The notes beneath the pieces are model-generated. The model was not told the DNA's origin and ran no database searches. It saw only the letters and a list, made by a program, of their open reading frames with translations. From the NCBI RefSeq assembly GCF_947490415.1, contig NZ_CANLGX010000003.1, positions 1-64,000 of the forward strand: DNA of 64,000 bases, written 5' to 3'. The translations under genes were made by a program, and so were the position numbers. This stretch comes from an uncultured Eudoraea sp. (GTDB lineage Bacteria > Bacteroidota > Bacteroidia > Flavobacteriales > Flavobacteriaceae). Positions 9,494 through 16,890 of this stretch are shown here, one piece after another (position 1 is the stretch's first letter; each line of letters starts with the position of its first letter).

Positions 9494-9700
9494 CTAAGAT
9501 AAAAAATCTTTGATGTGTATGAATGATCTTTTGGTCACATGGGTGTAAATCTTGGTCGTTATGTTAGAACTATGACTCAAATGATGTTAAATATGCCTGA
9601 TATTCCTTCCATTTTCCAATAGAAGGGCCACAAAACTATACCTAAGCATATGAGATGGAACTATTGTTCGGCTACCGGACTTTTCAGCTGTTGTAGCTGA
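9494..9700 (-). pseudogene. Remnant of tyrosine recombinase/integrase (C-terminal catalytic part)
   Basis: Translating the minus strand from about 9700 gives TIVPSHMLRYSFVALLLENG, an in-frame TAA (9587-9589), then LSHSSNITTKIYTHVTKRSF and a stop at 9494-9496. This aligns by eye with the C-terminal catalytic block of tyrosine recombinases: the HxLR box (HMLR), the LLENG helix, the GHSS-like box and the catalytic tyrosine in IYTHV. The internal stop, the missing N-terminal domains and the G-to-L change in the second box show it is dead. It lies directly beyond the 3' end of tRNA-Met, a classical integration position. Confidence 0.8.
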
Positions 9701-9709
9701 ATTAAAAAA

Positions 9710-9729
9710 GCCGAGACCTAAATCTCGGC
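9710..9729 (-). terminator. Terminator downstream of tRNA-Met
   Basis: Perfect seven-base-pair stem GCCGAGA/TCTCGGC with a six-base loop, followed on the minus strand by TTTTTTAATT. It lies 14 bases beyond the tRNA 3' CCA. Confidence 0.85.
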
Positions 9730-9743
9730 AATCTATTAAATAC

Positions 9744-9820
9744 TGGTAGCGAGAGGGAGACTTGAACTCCCGACCTCAGGGTTATGAATCCTGCGCTCTA
9801 ACCACCTGAGCTACCTCGCC
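9744..9820 (-). tRNA. tRNA-Met (anticodon CAT)
   Basis: The minus strand folds as a cloverleaf: acceptor GGCGAGG with TCTCGCT, D arm GCTC...GAGC, anticodon arm CAGGA-TTCATAA-CCCTG, T arm GGGAG-TTCAAGT-CTCCC, discriminator A and an encoded CCA (9744-9746). The anticodon is CAT. The elongator Met form is most likely; a tRNA-Ile with modified CAT cannot be fully excluded. Oddities are G-U pairs at both ends of the acceptor stem and an A-C mismatch at 31-39. Confidence 0.93.
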
Positions 9821-9839
9821 AAAGGCTTTAAAATGCCTG

Positions 9840-9871
9840 CAAATATAAAGGTTAATTTCTTGTCCGTCAAA
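9840..9871 (-). promoter_or_regulatory. Promoter of tRNA-Met (TTTG-N20-TATATTTG)
   Basis: On the minus strand TTTG (9868-9871) is followed after exactly 20 bases by TATATTTG (9840-9847), matching the Bacteroidota consensus. The tRNA begins 20 bases downstream. Confidence 0.8.
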
Positions 9872-9955
9872 ATTCAATGATCAAAATTAATATGTCCGAT
9901 TTATTTTTTTATCATATTTAAATATATATATTGTCCAACATAAATATGTTGTGGA

Positions 9956-10339
9956 ATGAGTGATAAAATAAAATTTGAAATTGAGTTTGTAATACAGTCT
10001 TCTCCCCAGTTGTTGTACCAGTATCTGTCAACGCCATCGGGACTGTCTGAATGGTTTGCAGACAATGTAAATTCTCGTGGTGAAATATTCAACTTCATGT
10101 GGGATGGATCTGAAGAGGAGGCCAAACTCTTAAAAAAGAAAAGTGATGAATTCATAAAGTTTACATGGTCGGAAAATGAGGATGATAGTTTTTTTGAGAT
10201 GCGGATTATTGTTGATGAAATCACGAAGGATGTATCTCTTTTTATAACTGATTTTGCAGAAGAGGATGAAATTGATGAAGCAAAAATGTTATGGACAAAC
10301 CAGGTATCCGATCTTAAACAAGTACTGGGTTCCAAGTAA
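9956..10339 (+). CDS. START-like (AHSA1/SRPBCC fold) domain protein
   Basis: A 127-residue acidic protein of the START-like type found throughout Flavobacteriia. It begins MSDKIKFEIEFVIQSSPQLL, then LYQYLSTPSGLSEWFADNV, a helix-grip pattern with the SEWFADxV signature of AHSA1-like proteins, and ends with a long C-terminal helix (TNQVSDLKQVLG). The ligand is unknown. A terminator follows immediately, so it is probably monocistronic. Confidence 0.85.
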   Translation: MSDKIKFEIEFVIQSSPQLLYQYLSTPSGLSEWFADNVNSRGEIFNFMWDGSEEEAKLLKKKSDEFIKFTWSENEDDSFFEMRIIVDEITKDVSLFITDFAEEDEIDEAKMLWTNQVSDLKQVLGSK

Positions 10340-10367
10340 TATAAAATTAATTTTAACAGTATATTTG

Positions 10368-10385
10368 GCCTTGATTTATCAAGGC
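10368..10385 (+). terminator. Rho-independent terminator abutting the next start codon
   Basis: Seven-base-pair stem GCCTTGA/TCAAGGC with loop TTTA, followed by seven T residues (10386-10392). The ATG of the aminotransferase gene begins at 10393, directly after the T run. Confidence 0.85.
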
Positions 10386-10392
10386 TTTTTTT

Positions 10393-11235
10393 ATGGTTAA
10401 TTTCAATGGACAAATAGTAGATGATAATGCCCTCTATCTGAATGGTAAAAATAGAGGCTTACTTTATGGTGATGCTCTTTTTGAAACACTTAGGGTAGTA
10501 AACGGGAAGATTATTTTTTGGGAAGATCATTATTTAAGTCTAATGTCCTCCATGCGGATATTAAGAATGGAGATACCAATGTCTTTTACCATGGAGTTTT
10601 TAGAAGAACAAATATTAAAAGCAGTTCCCACAGGGGCAGAAAGCAATTCGGCCCGAATTAGGATTACGGTATTCAGGAATAATGGGGGCTCCTATAAACC
10701 GGAAAGCAATGAAGTATCCTATATTATTGATGCAGATCTTTTAACAAATCCGTATTATTTTTTAAATGAAGACAGTTATGAAGTGGAACTATTTAAAGAT
10801 TTTACAATAAGTAAAAACATGCTTTCCAATCTTAAAACAACCAACAGAATCCTGAATGTTGTGGGTAGTGTTTATGCAAAAGAGAATGGCTATAGTAATT
10901 GTTTGTTGTTAAATGATTCCAAGTCGGTAACTGAAGCACTTAACGGGAATATTTTCCTTGTAAAAAATAATGTTTTAAAAACGCCACCTCTAGAAGACGG
11001 CTGTATTAAAGGTATTGTAAGAAAAAAAATATTGGATATTCTCAACAAAATTGACACTTATGAATGCCAGGAGATATCCATTTCCCCATTTGAACTTCAG
11101 CAGGCCGATGAATTATTCATTACAAACAGTGTTATGGGAATACAACCAATAACAAAATATCGCAAGAAGACTTTTGAAAACAAAGTGGCTAAAGATATTT
11201 TGGGGAAACTAAATGCTGCCGCCAGGTTTAATTAA
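10393..11235 (+). CDS. Class IV PLP-dependent aminotransferase (aminodeoxychorismate-lyase-like)
   Basis: A 280-residue fold-type IV enzyme. It has the family start NFNGQIVDDNALYLNGKNRG, then LLYGDALFETLRV. The likely PLP lysine is in SNLKTTNRILNV, with the SVTEALNGNIFLV and PLEDGCIKGIVR motifs downstream. Close families are PabC, D-amino acid and branched-chain aminotransferases; the short form fits PabC best but substrate specificity is unproven. The start matches the family N-terminus although a terminator T run ends at the preceding base. Its 3' end overlaps convergent yqgE by 8 bases. Confidence 0.88.
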   Translation: MVNFNGQIVDDNALYLNGKNRGLLYGDALFETLRVVNGKIIFWEDHYLSLMSSMRILRMEIPMSFTMEFLEEQILKAVPTGAESNSARIRITVFRNNGGSYKPESNEVSYIIDADLLTNPYYFLNEDSYEVELFKDFTISKNMLSNLKTTNRILNVVGSVYAKENGYSNCLLLNDSKSVTEALNGNIFLVKNNVLKTPPLEDGCIKGIVRKKILDILNKIDTYECQEISISPFELQQADELFITNSVMGIQPITKYRKKTFENKVAKDILGKLNAAARFN

Positions 11236-11788
11236 GACTAGGATTTTCGGGCGCATTAGACCACAATAAATAATCACCACCGAGTTCCAGCATTTTTTCT
11301 TTCCAGAAAGCTATTGTAGATTTTTGGATGATATTACTCTCATATTCATTTTTTACTACAATCCAGGATTTTGAATCCAGTTCCTGATCAAGCTGCAGTG
11401 ATGACCATCCCGAATACCCCAGAAAAAATCGTATATCCGTGTTAGTGATCACCTTTTGGTTAATGAGTTTTACAGTTTTATCAAAATCACCACCCCAAAA
11501 TATTCCATCTGATATTTCAATACTGTTATCAATAAGGTGCGGTACCTTGTGAATAAAATAAAGATTGTCTTGTTCTACTGGTCCTCCGTTGAATACCTGG
11601 AATGGGACATCTATATCTTCAATAAGATCACTAATGTCATAATTCAGTGGCTTGTTAAGAATAAATCCTACCGATCCTTCATCATTATGCTCTGCCAAAA
11701 GAACGACAGATCTATTGAAAGAAACATCTCCTGTAAGCGTAGGTTCTGCAATCAGCAATTTCCCTTTTTTGGGTTTTAAACTTATCAT
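11228..11788 (-). CDS. YqgE/AlgH family protein (UPF0301)
   Basis: A 186-residue conserved cytoplasmic protein of unresolved function. The family start KPKKGKLLIAEPTLTGDVSF is present, with SVVLLAEHNDEGSVGFILN, the FNGGPVEQDNLYFIH block and FFLGYSGWSSLQLDQEL. It is separated by about 110 bases from HU on the same strand, with the HU terminator in between, so it is likely transcribed separately. Confidence 0.93.
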   Translation of the reverse strand: MISLKPKKGKLLIAEPTLTGDVSFNRSVVLLAEHNDEGSVGFILNKPLNYDISDLIEDIDVPFQVFNGGPVEQDNLYFIHKVPHLIDNSIEISDGIFWGGDFDKTVKLINQKVITNTDIRFFLGYSGWSSLQLDQELDSKSWIVVKNEYESNIIQKSTIAFWKEKMLELGGDYLLWSNAPENPSLN

Positions 11789-11856
11789 AGCTCTATTAAT
11801 ACTTTTAAAAATAAGATAAATCTAGTAAATAACAAAAACCCATATAAATTAAAAAA

Positions 11857-11877
11857 GCGCCCCGGTTTATGGGACGC
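11857..11877 (-). terminator. Terminator downstream of the HU gene
   Basis: On the minus strand GCGTCCC pairs with GGGGCGC (one G-U pair) around a seven-base loop and is followed by TTTTTT. It lies 24 bases beyond the HU stop codon. Confidence 0.85.
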
Positions 11878-11901
11878 TTTCATATATTTCGAAAAGATGG
11901 A

Positions 11902-12174
11902 TTAGTTTACAGCGCTGCTTAAATCAGAACCTGCTTTAAACTTAACTACATTTTTAGCTGCAATTTGTATAGTCTTTCCAGTAGAAGGATTTCTTCCTTC
12001 TCTGGCATTTCTTCTAGAAACAGACCAAGATCCAAAACCTACTAGAGATACTCTATTCCCTTTCTTAAGTGATCCTTCTACGTTCCCTAAGAAAGACTCC
12101 AACGCCTTTTTTGCTGCTGCTTTAGTGATGCCAGCACTGGCTGCCATCGCATCAATTAATTCTGTTTTGTTCAT
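11902..12174 (-). CDS. HU family DNA-binding protein
   Basis: A 90-residue histone-like nucleoid protein. It starts MNKTELIDAMAASAGITKAA and has the hallmark RRNAREGRNPSTGKTIQI arm that wraps the minor groove, with VSLVGFGSWSVSRR just before it. Length and sequence are canonical, so it is probably one of the main HU proteins. It has a well-formed promoter (12219-12248) and an upstream pair of direct repeats. Confidence 0.96.
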   Translation of the reverse strand: MNKTELIDAMAASAGITKAAAKKALESFLGNVEGSLKKGNRVSLVGFGSWSVSRRNAREGRNPSTGKTIQIAAKNVVKFKAGSDLSSAVN

Positions 12175-12218
12175 AATTTTAAATAAATTAATAGTTGTTA
12201 AATAATTTTAAGCTTGAA

Positions 12219-12248
12219 CAAATTTATACGGATTTGCGGTTAAGACAA
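12219..12248 (-). promoter_or_regulatory. Promoter of the HU gene (TTG-N19-TAAATTTG)
   Basis: On the minus strand CTTG (12246-12249) is followed after 19 bases by TAAATTTG (12219-12226), matching the TTTG-N19/20-TAnnTTTG consensus except for one base in the -33 element. Confidence 0.7.
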
Positions 12249-12272
12249 GTAAAACTGGGGTAAATCAGCGTT

Positions 12273-12303
12273 TTTGTTGATAACTTAAAACGTTTGTTGA
12301 TAA
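12273..12303. repeat. Tandem 11-bp direct repeat upstream of the HU promoter
   Basis: TTTGTTGATAA occurs at 12273-12283 and again at 12293-12303, exactly 20 bp (about two helical turns) apart. Read on the minus strand each contains TTATCAACA, one base from the DnaA-box consensus TTATCCACA. The pair lies about 60-90 bp upstream of the expected HU transcription start. Confidence 0.75.
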
Positions 12304-12350
12304 AGTTGGGTTTTTTTGGCTGATTCTCCAAGCCCAATGGTCATGGGGCT

Positions 12351-13298
12351 TTAGGTCATATGGGCTGATTCTTTGATTTTAAGCCCATTTAAAACATCAA
12401 TAACAGCCATTTTCCGTTTACCTGGAAGCTGTAATTCTGTCAGGTAAACATACCCTCCCGGGGAGGCGACTTTTAGCTCTTTTTTAGTGAAATGAACAGT
12501 TCCGGGTTTAAAATTATGCTCCTCCTTTTCCCATTTAGCTTTGTATATTTTTATTGTAATTAATTCGTCTTCGTTGTTCAAATTTGTCCAGGCAGTTGGG
12601 AATGGGCTAAGTCCTCGAATATGATTGTATATTTTCTCAGGAGATTCTTCCCAATCTATTTTACAAGTTTCTTTATTGATTTTATCTGCAGTTTTAAATT
12701 GGCGGTCCAAAGGCTGTTTTTTTGTTACAACCTGGTTATTTTCAATCAGGGATACCGTCTTTAAAACTAATCCCGCTCCGAGGGACATTAATTTATCGTG
12801 CAGATCTCCCGCAGTATCATCTGGTCCAATCTCTGTTGTTTCTTGCAAAATAAGTTCGCCTGTATCTATTTTCTCATCTATAAAAAATGTAGTAACACCT
12901 GTTTCCTTTTCCCCATTAATTATTGCCCAGTTTATAGGAGCGGCCCCTCTATAGTCAGGTAATAATGAAGCATGAAGATTAAATGTACCATATTCGGGCA
13001 TAGACCATACTTGTTTTGGTAACATTCTAAATGCTACCACAATTTGAAGGTTAGCCCTTAGTGATCTTAATTCATCAAGAAATTCCTTATCCTTTAAATT
13101 AGTTGGCTGCATTATATGTAAGCCAGCTTTTTTTGCATATTGTTTAACGGAAGATTCATGTATTTTTCGACCTCTTCCTGCAGGTTTGTCGGGTGCTGTA
13201 ATTACTCCTACAACTTGGTAGCCCTCTTGGACCAGCTTTTCTAAAGTAGCGACAGCAAATTCCGGGGTGCCCATAAATACTATTCTCAAGTTTCTCAT
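12351..13298 (-). CDS. fmt: Methionyl-tRNA formyltransferase
   Basis: Formylates initiator Met-tRNA using 10-formyl-tetrahydrofolate. The 315 residues contain RIVFMGTPEFAVATLEKL, the lysine-rich loop APDKPAGRGRKI, the catalytic region FNLHASLLPDYRGAAPINWA and GVTTFFIDEKIDTGELILQ, and a C-terminal OB-like domain. Its ATG overlaps the recQ stop by 4 bases, indicating coupling in the order ATPase - recQ - fmt. Confidence 0.97.
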   Translation of the reverse strand: MRNLRIVFMGTPEFAVATLEKLVQEGYQVVGVITAPDKPAGRGRKIHESSVKQYAKKAGLHIMQPTNLKDKEFLDELRSLRANLQIVVAFRMLPKQVWSMPEYGTFNLHASLLPDYRGAAPINWAIINGEKETGVTTFFIDEKIDTGELILQETTEIGPDDTAGDLHDKLMSLGAGLVLKTVSLIENNQVVTKKQPLDRQFKTADKINKETCKIDWEESPEKIYNHIRGLSPFPTAWTNLNNEDELITIKIYKAKWEKEEHNFKPGTVHFTKKELKVASPGGYVYLTELQLPGKRKMAVIDVLNGLKIKESAHMT

Positions 13299-15199
13299 CT
13301 TTGAAGGCTATATTCATTTTTTGAATTAATAGTAATTTTACCGTCCTCTAGCAACATTTGAAGTGTTTTTAATATCAAGAGCTCATTTTGCGGTAATTCC
13401 TGGATAATGTCTCTTGAACTACTTTCTTTCATTTCCAATAATTCAATAATATCACTTTTTATTTCAAGAAAATTGGTATAGTCAAGTTTCTTTTGGTTAT
13501 TACAAACATCACAATTATTACAACGTTCATCAGTTTTTTCACCAAAATACGATAGCAGTTGTCGATTTCTACACAACTTGTCATTTTTTATATAACCAAG
13601 CATGCTTTCAACCTTATTTACCTTTGTTTGCAACTGCATTTCTACTTTCTTTGAAAAATTATTAATGGTAATGTCATCTTCCCTGGGTACCAGGAAAACG
13701 AGTTCCAGATCTCTGTTATTTGCTTTTAAACTTATGACCTTATCTTTATCCAGTTGTTCCAGGTCATTTAATATTTTTTCTTCTGAAAGTGAAGTTTTTT
13801 TTGAAATTAAAAGCGTATTTATTTTTGTTTCAAAATCAAAAATCCCTCCATAAGTTCTTAAAATGGTTTGTGCGAATGGTACAATGCTCTGATGTCTTTC
13901 CAGGTAGTCTAAGAGGGCGTTTTTAGAAAATAAAAATTGTACAGTTGTTTTACGGGAAAAATTTTGCGATAAGGATATCACAGAATTTTGATCAAGAATG
14001 CGTAACCCATTATATGCCATAGGTGAATTGAGCTTATAGAGGTGACAGAATTCTTCAAATCGAAACTGAAATATTTCTTCAGTCAGAGTTCCATAGGGTA
14101 TTTGAAAATAATTATTGAGTTTATTATAAAGTAATTTCAAAAATTTGACATCGGGCAATACTTTTAAAAATTGGCTTTTTAGTTGTAATTCATCGTCTTT
14201 GTTGGTTATCATTATGGCTTTAGCCGGGAGACCATTTCTCCCTGCCCTGCCAGCTTCCTGGTAATAATTCTCCAGACTTTCCGGGATTTGATAATGAATT
14301 ACCAAAGTAACATCGGCTTTGTCAATTCCCATTCCAAAGGCATTTGTGGCCACCATTATTCTTACCTTATTATTGAGCCATAAATTTAGTTTCTTCTCCT
14401 TTTCTTCTTTTGGAATACCCCCGTGATAAAAGGTAGCAGAAATATTTTTTTTATTTAAAAAAGCAGCGATTACCTGAGCCATTCTTCTGCTGCGCACATA
14501 TATAATACCACTTTGGTCTGTATTCTTGCATAACTCATACAGACGCCTTTGTTTATCTTCTTCCCAAATTACCCCAAAATATATATTTTTCCTGCTAAAC
14601 GAATCTTTGAAAATTTGATGTTCTTTGAACTTAAGATTCTCGGTAATATCCTGGGCAACTTTTGCGGTGGCAGTGGCTGTAAGTGCAATTACAGGAACTT
14701 CTGGTTTAATATCCCGCAAAAGAGAACAATTTAAATACGCCGGTCGAAAATCATTTCCCCATTGAGAGATACAGTGTGCTTCATCTATCGCAATAAGATT
14801 AATCTCCATTTGAGCAATCCTGTCTTTTACTATTTCCTGTTGTAAACGTTCAGGTGATAGATATAAGAATTTATAATTTCCGTAAATACAATTGTCTAGC
14901 AGATTATTTAAATCTTCTCTGGAAATACCTCCTGTTAAGGCAATGGACTTAATACCTATATCCTTCAATTGCTGAACCTGGTTTTGAATAAGGGCTATTA
15001 ATGGCGAAACAACAATGCATAATCCTTCACCGGCCATCGCCGGAATTTGATAACACAAAGATTTACCTCCCCCTGTAGGTAAAAGCGCAAGCACATCTTT
15101 ACCATTTAACACAGCATCTATTATAGCTTTCTGAGATCCTTTAAAGTCTTCATAATCCCAATATTTTTTTAAGATTTCTTGCGGATCCCTCATTGTCAA
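13295..15199 (-). CDS. RecQ family ATP-dependent DNA helicase
   Basis: A 634-residue 3'-5' helicase. Visible motifs are Walker A LLPTGGGKSLCYQIPA (about residues 39-54), the DEAH-type box AIDEAHCISQWGNDFRP, TATATAKV, and QEAGRAGRNGLPA (motif VI). A zinc module (CRNRQ...CNNCDVC) sits far downstream at about residues 544-566, after roughly 200 residues of linker, and no clear HRDC domain follows. In E. coli RecQ the zinc cysteines follow the helicase core directly. The gene overlaps both neighbours by 4 bases. Confidence 0.93.
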   Translation of the reverse strand: MTMRDPQEILKKYWDYEDFKGSQKAIIDAVLNGKDVLALLPTGGGKSLCYQIPAMAGEGLCIVVSPLIALIQNQVQQLKDIGIKSIALTGGISREDLNNLLDNCIYGNYKFLYLSPERLQQEIVKDRIAQMEINLIAIDEAHCISQWGNDFRPAYLNCSLLRDIKPEVPVIALTATATAKVAQDITENLKFKEHQIFKDSFSRKNIYFGVIWEEDKQRRLYELCKNTDQSGIIYVRSRRMAQVIAAFLNKKNISATFYHGGIPKEEKEKKLNLWLNNKVRIMVATNAFGMGIDKADVTLVIHYQIPESLENYYQEAGRAGRNGLPAKAIMITNKDDELQLKSQFLKVLPDVKFLKLLYNKLNNYFQIPYGTLTEEIFQFRFEEFCHLYKLNSPMAYNGLRILDQNSVISLSQNFSRKTTVQFLFSKNALLDYLERHQSIVPFAQTILRTYGGIFDFETKINTLLISKKTSLSEEKILNDLEQLDKDKVISLKANNRDLELVFLVPREDDITINNFSKKVEMQLQTKVNKVESMLGYIKNDKLCRNRQLLSYFGEKTDERCNNCDVCNNQKKLDYTNFLEIKSDIIELLEMKESSSRDIIQELPQNELLILKTLQMLLEDGKITINSKNEYSLQR

Positions 15200-15759
15200 T
15201 CTTTCTTCACCTCATTTAACAAAAAAGAAATACGCTCTTCCACAGTGCCAGTTGGAATAATAACCGGCTCATAATCATATCTCATATAAGTCTTTTTTAA
15301 GTGGTCATAAATTTCAATGGCCTCCTCAAAGCTTTCTAATCTTTCATTGTCAGATACATATATCTTTTCCCATGGAGGCAGGATTACAACTTTATCATAT
15401 CTGTTGGTTGTACACGCTTCTTCAAAATCACGGGGGTAACTTTGGTCAAAATAGTCCATATAAGCCAAAACATCTGGAATACCGCGGTCAAAAAAGACAT
15501 AGGGAATATTCATATTAACGGACTTGCTATATTGTTCCATCCTGCGGCTAAGGATTCTTTGATTAAATTCAAAAGGATCTTTGACAAAAGCAAGTGGATT
15601 GGAAACAAAGGAATCAGGATTACCCTTTTCTTTTGCCTCAAGAGTCATACTTCTCACAATCTCGTGAAAACAGGTATAACCAAGTGCTTCAAGTTGCTGT
15701 ACAATGACCGTTTTTCCAGTACTCGGCCCTCCCGTAATAACTATTTTTTTAGATTTCAA
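15196..15759 (-). CDS. AAA/NadR-like P-loop ATPase
   Basis: A 187-residue protein with Walker A ITGGPSTGKTVIVQQLEALG at residues 8-27, resembling the AAA_28/NadR-kinase group. Other landmarks are CFHEIVRSMTLEAKEKGN, the VFFDRGIPDVLAYMDYF block (Walker B-like Asp followed by Arg) and the C-terminal TGTVEERISFLLNEV. The substrate is unknown; kinases acting on small metabolites are the nearest guess. It heads the ATPase - recQ - fmt run, each junction overlapping by 4 bases. Confidence 0.85.
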   Translation of the reverse strand: MKSKKIVITGGPSTGKTVIVQQLEALGYTCFHEIVRSMTLEAKEKGNPDSFVSNPLAFVKDPFEFNQRILSRRMEQYSKSVNMNIPYVFFDRGIPDVLAYMDYFDQSYPRDFEEACTTNRYDKVVILPPWEKIYVSDNERLESFEEAIEIYDHLKKTYMRYDYEPVIIPTGTVEERISFLLNEVKKD

Positions 15760-15846
15760 TAACTAAATTTTACAATCACAAAAGTAATCAATGCGAGCAA
15801 GCATAAAAAATTGATCACGAAGCTTTATATTTGTAAAAACTTTTAA

Positions 15847-16134
15847 ATGGATACTGAGAAATCAGATGATTTTTACCTTAGACTCAAAGAAGAATTACTT
15901 AAAAGTAACAGCTGGCCAGCAGATTACTTATATAAATTTATAGTTCCCACAGACCGGGATAAAATCACCCAAATACAACAAATTTTTGATAATACAGGAG
16001 CTGTTATTGAATCTAAACAATCCAGTAAGGGTAAATATACGAGTCTTTCAATTATGGTAAATCTTGCAAATCCTGATGCGGTTATAGAAAAATACAAAGA
16101 AGTTGGCCTCGTTGAGGGCGTAATATCTTTATAA
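15847..16134 (+). CDS. DUF493 (YbeD-like) family protein
   Basis: A 95-residue protein with the DUF493/YbeD ferredoxin-like fold, a possible regulatory domain. Segments seen are FYLRLKEELLKSNSWPADYL, then YKFIVPTDRDKITQIQQIF, and a final strand GLVEGVISL. A TATATTTG -7 box (15826-15833) precedes the ATG by 13 bases. It is divergent from the ATPase gene. Confidence 0.88.
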   Translation: MDTEKSDDFYLRLKEELLKSNSWPADYLYKFIVPTDRDKITQIQQIFDNTGAVIESKQSSKGKYTSLSIMVNLANPDAVIEKYKEVGLVEGVISL

Positions 16135-16221
16135 ACTGGTATAACTGGGATAATTTTCCTAATTTGCAACCGTTATAGAGATACTTCCTTTACATATATT
16201 TAATCAGAATTATATAGAAAT

Positions 16222-16875
16222 TTGAATCCAGTAGAAAACCTAGAGTACAATACTGAGCGCGAAAAGCTCATTATTCCCGAATACGGTCGCCATTTTCAAA
16301 AAATGGTAGATCATGCCGTCTCTATAAAAGACGATGAAGAGAGAAATAAAGTGGCAAAGGCCATTATTAGTGTCATGGGTAACCTTCAACCTCATTTGAG
16401 GGACGTACCCGATTTTCAGCATAAACTTTGGGATCAACTATTTATTATGTCCGACTTTAAGTTGAAAGCTGAATCACCTTTTCCCATAACTCCAAAGGAA
16501 GTCCTGCAAGCAAGACCTGATCCATTGGAATACCCACAAAACCATCCTAAATACCGTTTTTATGGCAATAACATAAAGCGAATGATAGATGTAGCCATTG
16601 GATGGGATGAAGGCGATAAGCGGGCAGGGCTGGAATATGCTATAGCTAATCACATGAAGAAGTGTTATCTTAATTGGAACAAGGATACCGTAGAGGATAA
16701 AGCAATTTTTAAGCACCTTTATGAACTAAGTGATGGAAAAATAGATTTAGCTGCTGATGGTGTTAACCTTACTGATAGTGGACAGTTTCTTAAATCACGG
16801 ATTTCAAAATCCAATAGGACCAGTTCCCCAAAAAAGGGCCAGCGAAATACTAACAGAGGTAAAAAACGGTATTAA
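16222..16875 (+). CDS. DUF4290 domain-containing protein
   Basis: A 217-residue Bacteroidota-specific protein, usually found just upstream of murA as here (15-base gap). It starts NPVENLEYNTEREKLIIPEY, continues GRHFQKMVDHAVSIKDDEER and has YPKYRFYGNNIK-like HPKYRFYGNNIKRMI. The tail from about residue 190 is basic and low-complexity (SNRTSSPKKGQRNTNRGKKRY), which suggests nucleic-acid contact. The start is TTG; no ATG lies between it and the upstream in-frame stop at 16201. Function unknown. Confidence 0.88.
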   Translation: MNPVENLEYNTEREKLIIPEYGRHFQKMVDHAVSIKDDEERNKVAKAIISVMGNLQPHLRDVPDFQHKLWDQLFIMSDFKLKAESPFPITPKEVLQARPDPLEYPQNHPKYRFYGNNIKRMIDVAIGWDEGDKRAGLEYAIANHMKKCYLNWNKDTVEDKAIFKHLYELSDGKIDLAADGVNLTDSGQFLKSRISKSNRTSSPKKGQRNTNRGKKRY

Positions 16876-16890
16876 ATATTTCTTCCTTAA

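Noticed and set aside
9901-10413. 170-residue ORF on the minus strand
   Set aside because: Lies opposite the START-like gene, whose family match and codon pattern are clear; the antisense frame has no recognisable domain.
12625-12954. 109-residue ORF on the plus strand inside fmt
   Set aside because: Opposite strand of a well-matched fmt; no independent start signal or family.
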